11,522 nucleotides of DNA, taken from the NCBI GenBank assembly GCA_030589715.1, contig JAUUVE010000035.1, positions 1 through 11,522 on the forward strand. The letters run 5' to 3'. The notes beneath the pieces are model-generated. The model saw only the letters and a list, made by a program, of their open reading frames with translations, was not told where the DNA came from and ran no database searches. The DNA comes from Desulfobacteraceae bacterium. GTDB taxonomy: Bacteria > Desulfobacterota > DSM-4660 > Desulfatiglandales > Desulfatiglandaceae. The translations under genes were made by a program, and so were the position numbers. Positions within the stretch are counted from its first letter, which is position 1. The number at the start of each line of letters is the position of its first letter. This document shows, in pieces, positions 1 to 5,782 of this stretch.

Positions 1-258
1 ATAGAGGGAAGCGAACACGTGAGATTCATGAGTGACCTTGATACCGGTCTTATCTGCAAACTTCTTGAGGAATGGGATGATAAGGTCTGCGCCGCCACCG
101 GCCTCGAGGGCCACGTGGATCGGTTTTTTGTTTTTTATCTCCGGCACATCTGCCAGGCCAAATTTTTTGTCTGCCAACGCTGAATTGAGGCCAAAACCAA
201 TAACAAAGGTTATAACCACAGCAAAAATCAGACTTGATCTTAACACCTTAGTTCTCAT
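1..258 (-). CDS. Extracellular solute-binding protein, N-terminal part (runs off the window)
   Basis: The first 86 codons are present and the frame stays open to the window edge, so the gene is partial only because of the cut. The protein starts MRTKVLRSSLIFAVV, a classic Sec signal peptide: positive residues R2, K4 and R7, a hydrophobic core at about 8-24, and a likely signal peptidase I site after ALA (27-29). The mature part (KKPIHVALEAGGGADLIIP, then a stretch ending in TGIKVTHESH) resembles the first beta strand and helix of family 1 solute-binding proteins of ABC importers, often for sugars. The start is set by a strong ribosome site, AAGGAGG at 264-270. It is probably the periplasmic receptor of an importer whose other genes lie to the left of the window. 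The neighbouring dehydrogenases and kinase remnant make a sugar or polyol ligand plausible, but the ligand cannot be read from the sequence. A tricarboxylate-type or other binding protein remains possible. Confidence 0.82.
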   Translation of the reverse strand, partial: MRTKVLRSSLIFAVVITFVIGFGLNSALADKKFGLADVPEIKNKKPIHVALEAGGGADLIIPFLKKFADKTGIKVTHESHVFASLY

Positions 259-270
259 GACGCCCTCCTT

Positions 271-565
271 AACTAAATGTTATTCTTGAGCTACTTCTCA
301 TTGAAAGTAGCGGCTTCCAAACAACCCTTGGTCCCATCAAAGGAATTCTATAGCGCCAATTGCCCGGAGCTACCCGTTGCGCACGGCCATATTTCGTCAC
401 AGGTAATTTCCGAGCACCCAGCAGAGTACCTAGGCCGGGGGGGCTCTAATCGTGTGTATCGCAAGAAAACGTACACACGTCCCACGGACGTCGATGGAAA
501 TGTGAGGCCGTCCGCCCAAAAAGACCTGTTCGGGTTTCTGCCCCAAGCTGAACTCCCAGTACTGT
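271..565. other. Non-coding stretch between the SDR gene and the solute-binding protein gene
   Basis: No convincing gene is seen in 295 bases; the open frames on either strand give no recognisable protein. It must carry the leader of the solute-binding protein gene, read leftwards. It contains a 7-bp hairpin (GCTACTT 290-296 with AAGTAGC 305-311) just upstream of the ribosome site, and two overlapping hairpins at 451-491. I see no clear sigma-70 or sigma-54 promoter and no U-tract terminator for the SDR gene. Confidence 0.6.
451..491. repeat. Two overlapping, mutually exclusive hairpins
   Basis: CGTGTGTA (451-458) is the exact reverse complement of TACACACG (472-479), giving an 8-bp stem with a 13-base loop. 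ACGTCC (477-482) pairs with GGACGT (486-491) around a 3-base loop. The arms share bases 477-479, so both stems cannot form fully at once. It lies about 200 bases upstream of the solute-binding protein start, in its probable leader. A regulatory role (operator or switch) is only a possibility; there is no U-tract. Confidence 0.4.
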
Positions 566-1366
566 TTAGAAGTTGATTTCTATTCCCGCTAGGGCCCCTC
601 CATCTACCTGAACAGCACATCCTGTTATATAACTGGCACACTCGGAGGCCAGAAAGGCAACCACTTTGCCCACTTCCTCTGGCCTCGCGTAACGCTTAAT
701 TGAGCTTGCCTGTGCAGCTGCTGCATTCAGAATGTCTTGTCTGGTCTTGCCCAGTTCCGAGGCAATGTTATCAGCAAGCCTGTCCCATATCTCCGTATGA
801 ATCAACCCAGGGCATAGGGCATTTGCACAGATACCATCCTTGGAATATTCCATTGCGATGGAGCGAGTGTAATTGAGTACCGCAGCCTTTGCCGCGTTAT
901 AATCTGGCACCCCGCTGCCGGGAGCAATCCCGTACATTGAACTCATATTTATGATACGCCCCCATTTTTGTTCCAGCATCTTTGGGATAATCAACCGGCA
1001 GGTTCTTACACAGGCCATTAGATGGATGTTCAGAATCGACTGCCACTCCTCGTCTGTGGCGCTGATCGGCGTGCAAGGATGGGAGTGGCCGGCATTATTG
1101 AACAGGATGTCAATTTGCCCAAAGGTCTCAAATGCCTTTGAGACAACCTTCTCCACACCCGCTGCCTTTTCCAGATCGGCTGCCACAGCAAGGGTCTTGA
1201 CACCGAGGGCCTGGATCTCCTTCTCAGCCTTGGCTAAATCGGCCTCATTCCTGCCCGTAATGACCAGATTGCAGCCTTCCCTGGCCATTTCCAATGCACT
1301 TGCTTTTCCAATCCCCCGATTTCCACCTGTAACGAGTGCCACCTTCCCTTTGATCCCCAAATCCAT
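566..1366 (-). CDS. Short-chain dehydrogenase/reductase (SDR), FabG/polyol dehydrogenase type
   Basis: A full-length classical SDR of 266 residues. Visible motifs are the cofactor loop TGGNRGIG (13-20), NNAG (90-93), the helix-4 Asn in LNIHLM (N113), the catalytic Ser in NMSSMYG (S142 or S143), YNAAK with Tyr156 and Lys160, and the C-terminal VDGG (254-257). R39 after beta strand 2 (TGRN) would suit NADP(H), though this is a weak indicator. The family oxidises or reduces hydroxyl/keto groups with NAD(P) in the cytoplasm; the substrate cannot be assigned. The start is fixed by AAAGGAG at 1375-1381. Next to a HAD phosphatase, a solute-binding protein, a zinc dehydrogenase and a sugar kinase remnant, a polyol or sugar substrate is plausible, but an acyl-type FabG role is not excluded. 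A diverged internal copy of the same kind of gene lies at 4566-4784 and matches residues 65-137 at 65 of 73 positions. Confidence 0.92.
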   Translation of the reverse strand: MDLGIKGKVALVTGGNRGIGKASALEMAREGCNLVITGRNEADLAKAEKEIQALGVKTLAVAADLEKAAGVEKVVSKAFETFGQIDILFNNAGHSHPCTPISATDEEWQSILNIHLMACVRTCRLIIPKMLEQKWGRIINMSSMYGIAPGSGVPDYNAAKAAVLNYTRSIAMEYSKDGICANALCPGLIHTEIWDRLADNIASELGKTRQDILNAAAAQASSIKRYARPEEVGKVVAFLASECASYITGCAVQVDGGALAGIEINF

Positions 1367-1409
1367 GGCATATTCTCCTTTATGCTAAAAGTTTAGATTA
1401 TTTTTGGTC

Positions 1410-1426
1410 TGAGAGTTCTTCTCTCA
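1410..1426. promoter_or_regulatory. Inverted repeat upstream of the SDR gene (possible operator)
   Basis: TGAGAG (1410-1415) and CTCTCA (1421-1426) form a perfect 6-bp dyad with a 5-base spacer, 44-60 bases upstream of the SDR start. Its position suits an operator or a leader hairpin. There is no U-tract on either strand, so it is not an intrinsic terminator. The role is inferred from symmetry and position alone. Confidence 0.25.
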
Positions 1427-1466
1427 AAATTCATGGCGCTTTAATGGCCTTTGGAGGCGTCTCTAA

Positions 1467-1540
1467 GAAACTGGAAACTCGAAACCGGGAAAAGACGCCC
1501 TTCCAGCCTTACGTCCTCAAGTTTCTAGTTTCAAATTTCA
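1467..1540. repeat. Period-7 tandem repeats (GAAACNN) in inverted arrangement
   Basis: On the plus strand GAAACTG, GAAACTC and GAAACCG follow each other at 1467-1487, with a weaker fourth unit (GGAAAAG) at 1488-1494. On the minus strand the units GAAATTT, GAAACTA and GAAACTT lie within 1520-1540. The two arrays face each other: GAAACTGGAAACT (1467-1479) is the reverse complement of AGTTTCTAGTTTC (1520-1532) with one mismatch. A separate pair, GGCGTCT (1456-1462) and AGACGCC (1493-1499), brackets the first array. This is an intergenic low-complexity element. A similar period-7 element with a different core (GAACNNT) occurs at 11343-11360. Function unknown. Confidence 0.6.
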
Positions 1541-1873
1541 AATATTTTTGGCTAGCATTTATAATCGTTCAATCTCAGAAATACAAGGCCTTCCCTACAC
1601 GCTTGTATATCATGATTGCAGAATTGACAAGGGAAGGGATAAGGACTTGCTTTCTCGGAGAAAGAACATAAGCAAATCTTCTCTTGTGAGTCAAGGGAAA
1701 AACCGCAACTTCTGAGCATTTTCCATTTGTATCAGGGGCAGATACATTCCTTGCTACCCTGACAGCCTCTCCAAACTTATCCAGAGAACCTGGCGCCATC
1801 TCTCACCATTACGACCAGGATTCTCCTTGGCGTGCCGGCCTTATAGACTTTTTTGAGCCTCTGGAATTCTAAT

Positions 1874-1888
1874 CGCCGGGTTCCGGCG
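1874..1888 (-). other. GC-rich hairpin just after the HAD phosphatase gene
   Basis: CGCCGG (1874-1879) and CCGGCG (1883-1888) form a perfect 6-bp stem with a 3-base loop, 27 bases past the HAD stop codon on the minus strand. The sequence after it in the transcript (ATTAGAATTCC) is not a U-tract, so it is not a convincing intrinsic terminator. It could protect the 3' end of a transcript. Confidence 0.35.
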
Positions 1889-1915
1889 CATATCATGTAT
1901 CTACATCTCACCACC

Positions 1916-2575
1916 TCAGGGATTGATCAATGCATCCAGGTTTTCAGCCACTTGTAACAGAGAATTGAAGACATGACGGACAAATCCAAATTCTTCCTCT
2001 CTGGTATGATTGCCGGGCACGGCCACGACCTCCATTCCTGCCGCAATGGCGGCCCGACAACCGGGTGCAGAGTCTTCGAGCGCAAGGCATTTCGATGGTG
2101 CCAAACCGAGCCGTTCCGCAGCCAGAAGATAGATGTCCGGTGAGGGTTTTCCCCTTTCCACCTCATCCCCGCCCACAATGGCATGACAGCCGTCTTGGAG
2201 CTGAATCCTCGACAACATGTCCGCTGCGTAATCACACGGGCTGGAGGTCGCCACGGCCCAGGGTATATTCCTCTTGACGATCTCTTTGTGAAGTGTTCTC
2301 AAACCCGGCATGACTGGGACGGTTTTGTTCAGTATCTGAAAGAATGCTTCGGTCTTCTCCCTCAATAGTTCCTCGGATGGAACGGAGAGTTTGTAGTACG
2401 ATCGCATAATCTCTGCGCTCTCATCGGAGCGCCTGCCGACAATCCGAGGGTAAACATCATCCTCAAAAGAACATCCCATTCCCTCTACTACGATTCGCCA
2501 GGCCTCCCTACCGATCGTCTCCGTATCTACCATCAACCCGTCCATATCAAAGGCAATAGCCTCTATTCTCGGCAT
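1916..2575 (-). CDS. HAD-superfamily phosphatase, beta-phosphoglucomutase/PGP-like
   Basis: A 219-residue cytoplasmic HAD hydrolase with all four motifs. Motif I is FDMDGLMVD, with nucleophile Asp10 and general acid Asp12. Motif II is ATSS (Thr110/Ser111), motif III is Lys143 in GKPSPD, and motif IV is LEDSAPG with Glu167/Asp168. The helical insert at about 16-85 is the C1-type cap of the beta-phosphoglucomutase and phosphoglycolate phosphatase group, and the length is normal. Such enzymes hydrolyse small phosphorylated sugars or polyols, or isomerise sugar phosphates; the exact substrate cannot be told. The ribosome site is AAGAGGA at 2586-2592, 10 bases before the ATG. It follows the MoaD-like remnant by 50 bases. 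Next to SDR, zinc dehydrogenase and kinase-remnant genes, a sugar-phosphate substrate is plausible. Confidence 0.9.
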   Translation of the reverse strand: MPRIEAIAFDMDGLMVDTETIGREAWRIVVEGMGCSFEDDVYPRIVGRRSDESAEIMRSYYKLSVPSEELLREKTEAFFQILNKTVPVMPGLRTLHKEIVKRNIPWAVATSSPCDYAADMLSRIQLQDGCHAIVGGDEVERGKPSPDIYLLAAERLGLAPSKCLALEDSAPGCRAAIAAGMEVVAVPGNHTREEEFGFVRHVFNSLLQVAENLDALINP

Positions 2576-2611
2576 TGTTTATGCGTCCTCTTCATGACGT
2601 AATAGTCGCAA

Positions 2612-2623
2612 CCGGCAAGCCGG
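2612..2623 (-). other. Small GC hairpin just after the MoaD-like remnant
   Basis: CCGGC (2612-2616) and GCCGG (2619-2623) are perfect complements around two bases, directly past the stop codon of the MoaD-like remnant on the minus strand. No U-tract follows, so a terminator is not supported. Like the hairpin at 1874-1888 it is a CCGG-rich palindrome near a gene end. Confidence 0.25.
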
Positions 2624-2625
2624 CT

Positions 2626-2853
2626 TCAGCCGCCTGAAATGTTCGGCAGAAAGCATATCTCATCCCCGTCTTCAAGCAGTGTATGCAGCTTGGACGTATA
2701 CTGGTCCCATCCCCTTCCGTTCAGGGTAGCGATCACCTGGGGACTCGGAAGTGACAGGGGATAGTGTTCGTTTATCCACATCATAACCGCTTTCAGATCG
2801 GCCCGTTTGGGTAGCCGAAGATCTTCTTCACACTTTCCGGTCAGATCCCTAGA
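2626..2853 (-). pseudogene. MoaD-like sulfur carrier, 5'-truncated remnant
   Basis: A 75-codon frame bounded upstream by TAG (2854-2856) reads SRDLTGKCEEDLRLP near its start, has VIATLNGRGWDQ in the middle and ends DGDEICFLPNISGG. This is the pattern of the MoaD/ThiS beta-grasp sulfur carriers: LTGK-E-LP after the first strand, the TLNGR strand, DGDEI-FLP, and the C-terminal Gly-Gly that is adenylated and thiocarboxylated. About ten residues of the first strand are missing compared with a usual MoaD of 80-90 residues. The frame has no ATG, GTG or TTG before an internal Met pair at residues 24-25, and no ribosome site. It overlaps the end of the AOR fragment and was probably cut by the event that broke that gene. 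MoaD-like genes often sit beside AOR-family genes. I infer a dead gene; expression from a non-standard start cannot be excluded. Confidence 0.72.
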
Positions 2854-3065
2854 CTATCCACATAGGCACAGTTGTCCTGGATGGTTTTCACCAGCTCGCC
2901 TTTCCCTTCCAGGGCGTAGCGGTCGTAGCCGCCGCTCTGCAGCTCAGCCTGGATGGTCCACCCACCCACGTTATGGCAGGCCCCACGATTAGAAGTGCCG
3001 TCGCTGAGACCATTCTTAAGATTGAAAAGAATCGTGAATGCCTGACTCGAATTTATCTCCATCAC
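2841..3065 (-). pseudogene. Aldehyde:ferredoxin oxidoreductase (AOR family) fragment
   Basis: A 74-codon frame contains SNRGACHNVGGWTIQAEL (residues about 25-42) and YALEGKGELVKTIQDN followed by YVDSLGI (about 51-74). These resemble the middle-to-C-terminal part of AOR-family tungsten enzymes, where a GACH-like segment is followed by YALEGKAELVK..QD and a (V/I)DSLG(I/L)CKF cysteine motif for the [4Fe-4S] cluster. The frame stops exactly where the cluster Cys of the CKF motif would follow. The family has about 600 residues, so at least 85% is missing. The first 20 or so residues show no clear match. A GTG and an ATG stand at 3065 and 3062, with GGGAGG some 12 bases further upstream, so a short peptide could be made, but it cannot be an active enzyme. 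The MoaD-like remnant follows in another frame. Recognition is by motif memory, not alignment. Confidence 0.65.
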
Positions 3066-3224
3066 TCCACTCTACCTCCCATAACTTCCTAGGACACGAC
3101 ACCGCCCCCAAAACGGAGATCAACTCCCGCCGGTAACCAGGCAAGCACTTTCCTTGAATCATGGATCTTTGATTTCACTCTGCCTACTCAAGATTTCTTA
3201 AACGCCGGCCTTCCCGTTTCAAGC

Positions 3225-4244
3225 TCAGATATCTATCATTACCTTCATTGTTTTATCTTTTTCGCCCTCTATTTGAGCATAAGCCTTTTCAAAATCCTCA
3301 AAAGTGTAATGATCTGTAATAAGATGCTTAAGGTTGACCTTGCCGTCACGGATTAGGTCGATGGATGTCCGGAAGTCATTGTGTTGATACATCAGGGTTC
3401 CTATCAACCTAAGCTCGCGATCCTGAACAAATCCAAGATCAACAGTTGGCCAGGCCCCAAACACTCCGGCAACAACAATATCGGTTCCCTTACGTGCTAA
3501 CTCAATAGCTTGCTGCATGGTGGCCTCAACACCGACACACTCCACAATGAGATCAGCTTTGCTTTCTCCGAAGGACCCCAATAAGGATTCGAGAACCTTG
3601 ACTTGGCTAGGATTCACGCAATGGTCAATCCCACATTCGTTGGCGATTTCCAGGCGGTAATCGCTCAGATCAGTAACCATCACACCGCTGGCTCCTAAAC
3701 CCTTTGCTGCCTGAGCAACAAGGTTACCAATTGGGCCTGCTCCAAGAACCAACACATTTTTCCCCTTTACATCTCCCCCTCTCTCCAGGGCATGAACCGC
3801 AACTGAAAGAGGTTCCAACATGGCCCCATAGTCGAAACTCATCTCCTCGGGCAACTTGTGAATCCACTCTTCATCCACAGCGAAATATTCCGACGCAGCG
3901 CCCTCTGTCTGAAAACCCATCACCCTCAAGTTATCACAGATATGATATTTCCCATGAGCACATTGATAGCATTCACCGCACACGACCTGCGGCTGAATGG
4001 TCACCCTATCATTTACACGGAGTGAGTCCACCTTCTCACCGACGCGTTCTACTACACCTGAAACCTCGTGGCCTTGCACAACGGGATAGGACACGTAAGG
4101 ATGGTTACCGCAATACACGTGTACGTCTGAGCCACAGATCCCCATTTTCATTATCCTTACAAGGACATCTCCCGCCTTCAACTCTGGTACGGGAACTTCT
4201 CTGAACTCAACCTTGCGCGGCGAAGTAATGACTGCCTGTTTCAT
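3225..4244 (-). CDS. Zinc-dependent alcohol dehydrogenase (MDR family; sorbitol/threonine/butanediol dehydrogenase-like)
   Basis: A complete 339-residue medium-chain dehydrogenase. Catalytic zinc ligands are Cys37 (GICGSD), His59-Glu60 (GHE) and probably Glu144 (LEPLSVAVHA). Structural zinc ligands are Cys89, Cys92, Cys95 and Cys103. The Rossmann fold is marked by VLGAGPIG (166-173), and an acidic residue at the end of beta strand 2 (D192 in VTDLSD) suggests NAD(H). The protein oxidises a secondary alcohol or polyol to a ketone, or the reverse, in the cytoplasm. The EPLSVAVHA segment is typical of the polyol and threonine dehydrogenase branch. The start is fixed by a strong AAAGGAGG at 4251-4258. 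It lies downstream of the sugar-kinase and SDR fragments and upstream of the AOR fragment, and is the only intact gene of the central region. The substrate cannot be assigned; a sugar alcohol is the best guess from the neighbourhood. Confidence 0.93.
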   Translation of the reverse strand: MKQAVITSPRKVEFREVPVPELKAGDVLVRIMKMGICGSDVHVYCGNHPYVSYPVVQGHEVSGVVERVGEKVDSLRVNDRVTIQPQVVCGECYQCAHGKYHICDNLRVMGFQTEGAASEYFAVDEEWIHKLPEEMSFDYGAMLEPLSVAVHALERGGDVKGKNVLVLGAGPIGNLVAQAAKGLGASGVMVTDLSDYRLEIANECGIDHCVNPSQVKVLESLLGSFGESKADLIVECVGVEATMQQAIELARKGTDIVVAGVFGAWPTVDLGFVQDRELRLIGTLMYQHNDFRTSIDLIRDGKVNLKHLITDHYTFEDFEKAYAQIEGEKDKTMKVMIDI

Positions 4245-4380
4245 AGAAATCCTCCTTTCATTTCCGTTTTATAGTAGGTATCTTCAAATCATCCTCTTAC
4301 ATAGCACGAAACTAATGGAGAGTTGTGTTTTGGATCCCGCTTAGCTTGATCAACCGCCTTTTAGGAGTCAATTTTGTTCT

Positions 4381-4578
4381 CTATAATTCAGCGATCGCAT
4401 CAAAGACAGGAACCAAGGCCTTGTAAGCGTTCTCAAAGATCGGGTAGATCTTGTCATAGGCGCTCTGAGCGGCTGGGTCGGGAATAAATGTCTCGGTTGT
4501 TTGATTCATCTCCTCGATCATTGAGAAACCGGGATAGAGACCTACTGCTACACCTCCAACTAGAGCCGCCCCCACTTC
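4381..4578 (-). pseudogene. FGGY-family carbohydrate kinase, C-terminal remnant
   Basis: The last 65 codons of an FGGY kinase (xylulokinase/ribulokinase type) remain. The fragment reads EVGAALVGGVAVGLYPGF, then FIPDPAAQSAYDKIYPIF and YKALVPVFDAIAEL. This matches the end of the family: the GAA..AGVAVGLY helix next to the nucleotide site, then the P.....Y...Y..F...Y..L.P.F terminal helix. An intact enzyme has about 500 residues, so nearly 90% is lost, including the sugar site. The frame can be read upstream as far as 4656, but there it is SDR sequence in the wrong frame. The join lies around 4566-4580. FGGY kinases phosphorylate a sugar or polyol after the dehydrogenase step, which fits the SDR and zinc dehydrogenase nearby and suggests a former polyol pathway. 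It is almost certainly not functional. Confidence 0.8.
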
Positions 4579-4784
4579 TGTTCTAACATCTTCGGGATAA
4601 TCAACCGGCAGGTCCTTACACAGGCCATGACATGTATGTTTAGCCTTGCCTCCCACTCCTCATCAGTCGCGCTTATGGGCGTGCAAGGGTGAGAGTATCC
4701 TGCGTTATTGAAAAGAATATCAATATGACCGAACGTCTCAAATGCCCTGGAAACAACTTTCTCAACGCCCTCTGCCTTTTCAAG
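4566..4784 (-). pseudogene. Internal SDR fragment, paralogue of the intact SDR
   Basis: The 73 codons LEKAEGVEKVVSRAF to MLEQKWGR match residues 65-137 of the intact SDR at 566-1366, with 65 identical positions. The piece keeps NNAG and the helix-4 Asn. It lacks the cofactor loop (TGxxxGIG) on one side and the Ser and YxxxK active site on the other. At the DNA level the two copies are clearly diverged, so this is an older paralogue and not a recent copy. The upstream edge comes 13 bases after the stop codon of the FAD-subunit gene. The downstream edge runs into the FGGY kinase remnant in a different frame, and the SDR frame then stops at 4560-4562. A formal ATG at 4803-4805 overlaps the end of the preceding gene and precedes the homology by seven codons. 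The product would be catalytically dead. Confidence 0.85.
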
Positions 4785-4797
4785 ACTGCAAAGGGAA

Positions 4798-5772
4798 CTA
4801 GCCACAGGCCAGAATGGCTCTCTTCACCATGGTCTTGGCAATCTGAACCATGTAACCGTTATGGGGCAGAGGCTTGGCCTCGGAAACGGCAGCGCTGCCC
4901 GCGGCCTCGGCATCGGCCTCATTAAATGTCTTGCCGACAATGACTTCCTCTGCCCTGGACGCGCGGTAGGGCTTGACATAGCCAGCATTCAGACAAATCC
5001 TGGCAGCACTGACTTTGCCTTCAGAACTGGATATCAGGGCAGCACAATTGACTATGGGGAAGTCTATTGTTTTTCTGAGAGCAAACTTGACAAACCCGCT
5101 TTTCGCGTTCTCAGGCGGTCTGGGGACCAAAATTTTGGTTACTATTTCATCCTCATCCAGAACCGTTGTCTTGGTGACCTCCACCTGAAAGAAATCCCCG
5201 GCCTTAATCGTTCTTTTTGAAGTCCTTATCTCGGCATCTAATGCGATCAGGGCAGGAGCAGTATCGCTCGGATGAACCGCATAGCAACCTTCTTCCACAC
5301 TCCCCCCGAATATTGAGTGATACCTGTTATCCCCTTCAATGGCGTAGCATCGCCCCCCACCTTTACGGAGGCAAGGGAATCTGTTGTTGGGGTGTCTATA
5401 ATACCAGCAGCGGATATCCTGACAGATATTACCGCCAATGGTTCCCATCTCCCTCAGGTGAGGCGAGGCTGTTCTGTTAGCCGCCTGCGCCAGTGCAGCA
5501 TATCCGCCCCTAACGGTTTGGTCAATGGCGATGTCCTCCAGTCTGGTGAGTGCGCCGATCTCCAGAATCCTGTTCTCTTCTTTGATAAAATCCAGACCTG
5601 GGATGGTCTTGAGATTGACTAGGGCCTCGGGGTATCTGGACAGTATCCTGTCTTTCATTTTGCCAAGCAGATCTGTCCCTCCCGCTATTAGACTGGCCCT
5701 ATCCCCGTAACGCCTCAGGATGGAAACGGCCTCATCGATTGTCAATGCATTTACATGTGAAAACTTCTTCAT
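4798..5772 (-). CDS. FAD-binding subunit of a molybdenum hydroxylase (CoxM/HcrB-like), with extra Cys cluster
   Basis: This is the 324-residue medium subunit of a xanthine dehydrogenase-family enzyme. FAD-binding motifs of the family are visible: IAGGTDLLG (29-37) and TIGGNICQD (111-119). A CoxM-type C-terminal domain follows (about 220-324). Between them lies a cysteine-rich insert with Cys122, Cys134, Cys142 and Cys163. 4-Hydroxybenzoyl-CoA reductase beta subunits carry an extra [4Fe-4S] in the same place, and the position of the first Cys and the seven-residue gap between the middle two look alike; the last gap is longer here. FAD and cluster would pass electrons between the [2Fe-2S] subunit and the NuoF module. 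The ATG at 5772 has GGAGGGGGAGG directly upstream and lies 10 bases past the stop of the Mo subunit gene. A longer frame from 5838 would overlap that gene and is not preferred. The gene ends just before the SDR fragment, so a slightly altered C-terminus is possible. Confidence 0.9.
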   Translation of the reverse strand: MKKFSHVNALTIDEAVSILRRYGDRASLIAGGTDLLGKMKDRILSRYPEALVNLKTIPGLDFIKEENRILEIGALTRLEDIAIDQTVRGGYAALAQAANRTASPHLREMGTIGGNICQDIRCWYYRHPNNRFPCLRKGGGRCYAIEGDNRYHSIFGGSVEEGCYAVHPSDTAPALIALDAEIRTSKRTIKAGDFFQVEVTKTTVLDEDEIVTKILVPRPPENAKSGFVKFALRKTIDFPIVNCAALISSSEGKVSAARICLNAGYVKPYRASRAEEVIVGKTFNEADAEAAGSAAVSEAKPLPHNGYMVQIAKTMVKRAILACG

Positions 5773-5782
5773 CCTCCCCCTC

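Larger units (their letters stand above)
1367..1915. other. 549-base stretch without a recognisable gene, rich in short repeats
   Basis: No recognisable gene lies between the HAD phosphatase and the SDR. The only open frame of note (minus strand, 1799-1575, 74 codons) matches no family I know and has no clear ribosome site. The stretch holds period-7 repeats at 1467-1540, a palindrome CTTTCTCGGAGAAAG (1650-1664), an inverted pair TGAGAG/CTCTCA (1410-1426) some 45-60 bases before the SDR start, and a GC hairpin (1874-1888) just past the HAD stop. Decayed coding DNA may be included, since fragments of genes occur elsewhere in the window, but I could not identify any here. Confidence 0.6.

Noticed and set aside
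277..641. Overlapping open frames of 97-99 codons on both strands between the SDR and solute-binding genes
   Set aside because: No family resemblance and no ribosome site; one of them runs into the 3' end of the SDR gene. Treated as non-coding.
1650..1664. Palindrome CTTTCTCGGAGAAAG as an intrinsic terminator
   Set aside because: No U-tract on either strand and no gene end nearby that needs one; it could be an operator, but nothing supports this.
1575..1799. Minus-strand 74-codon frame as a gene
   Set aside because: No recognisable motif, no clear ribosome site, and it crosses a palindrome; kept only as a possible remnant.
3704..4204. Plus-strand open frame of 166 codons opposite the zinc dehydrogenase
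   Set aside because: Composition is typical of an antisense shadow; the minus-strand frame has all zinc ligands and a strong ribosome site.
4245..4380. Promoter for the zinc dehydrogenase (CTACTATAAAAC upstream of the ribosome site)
   Set aside because: No matching -35 hexamer at an acceptable distance; AT-richness alone is not enough.
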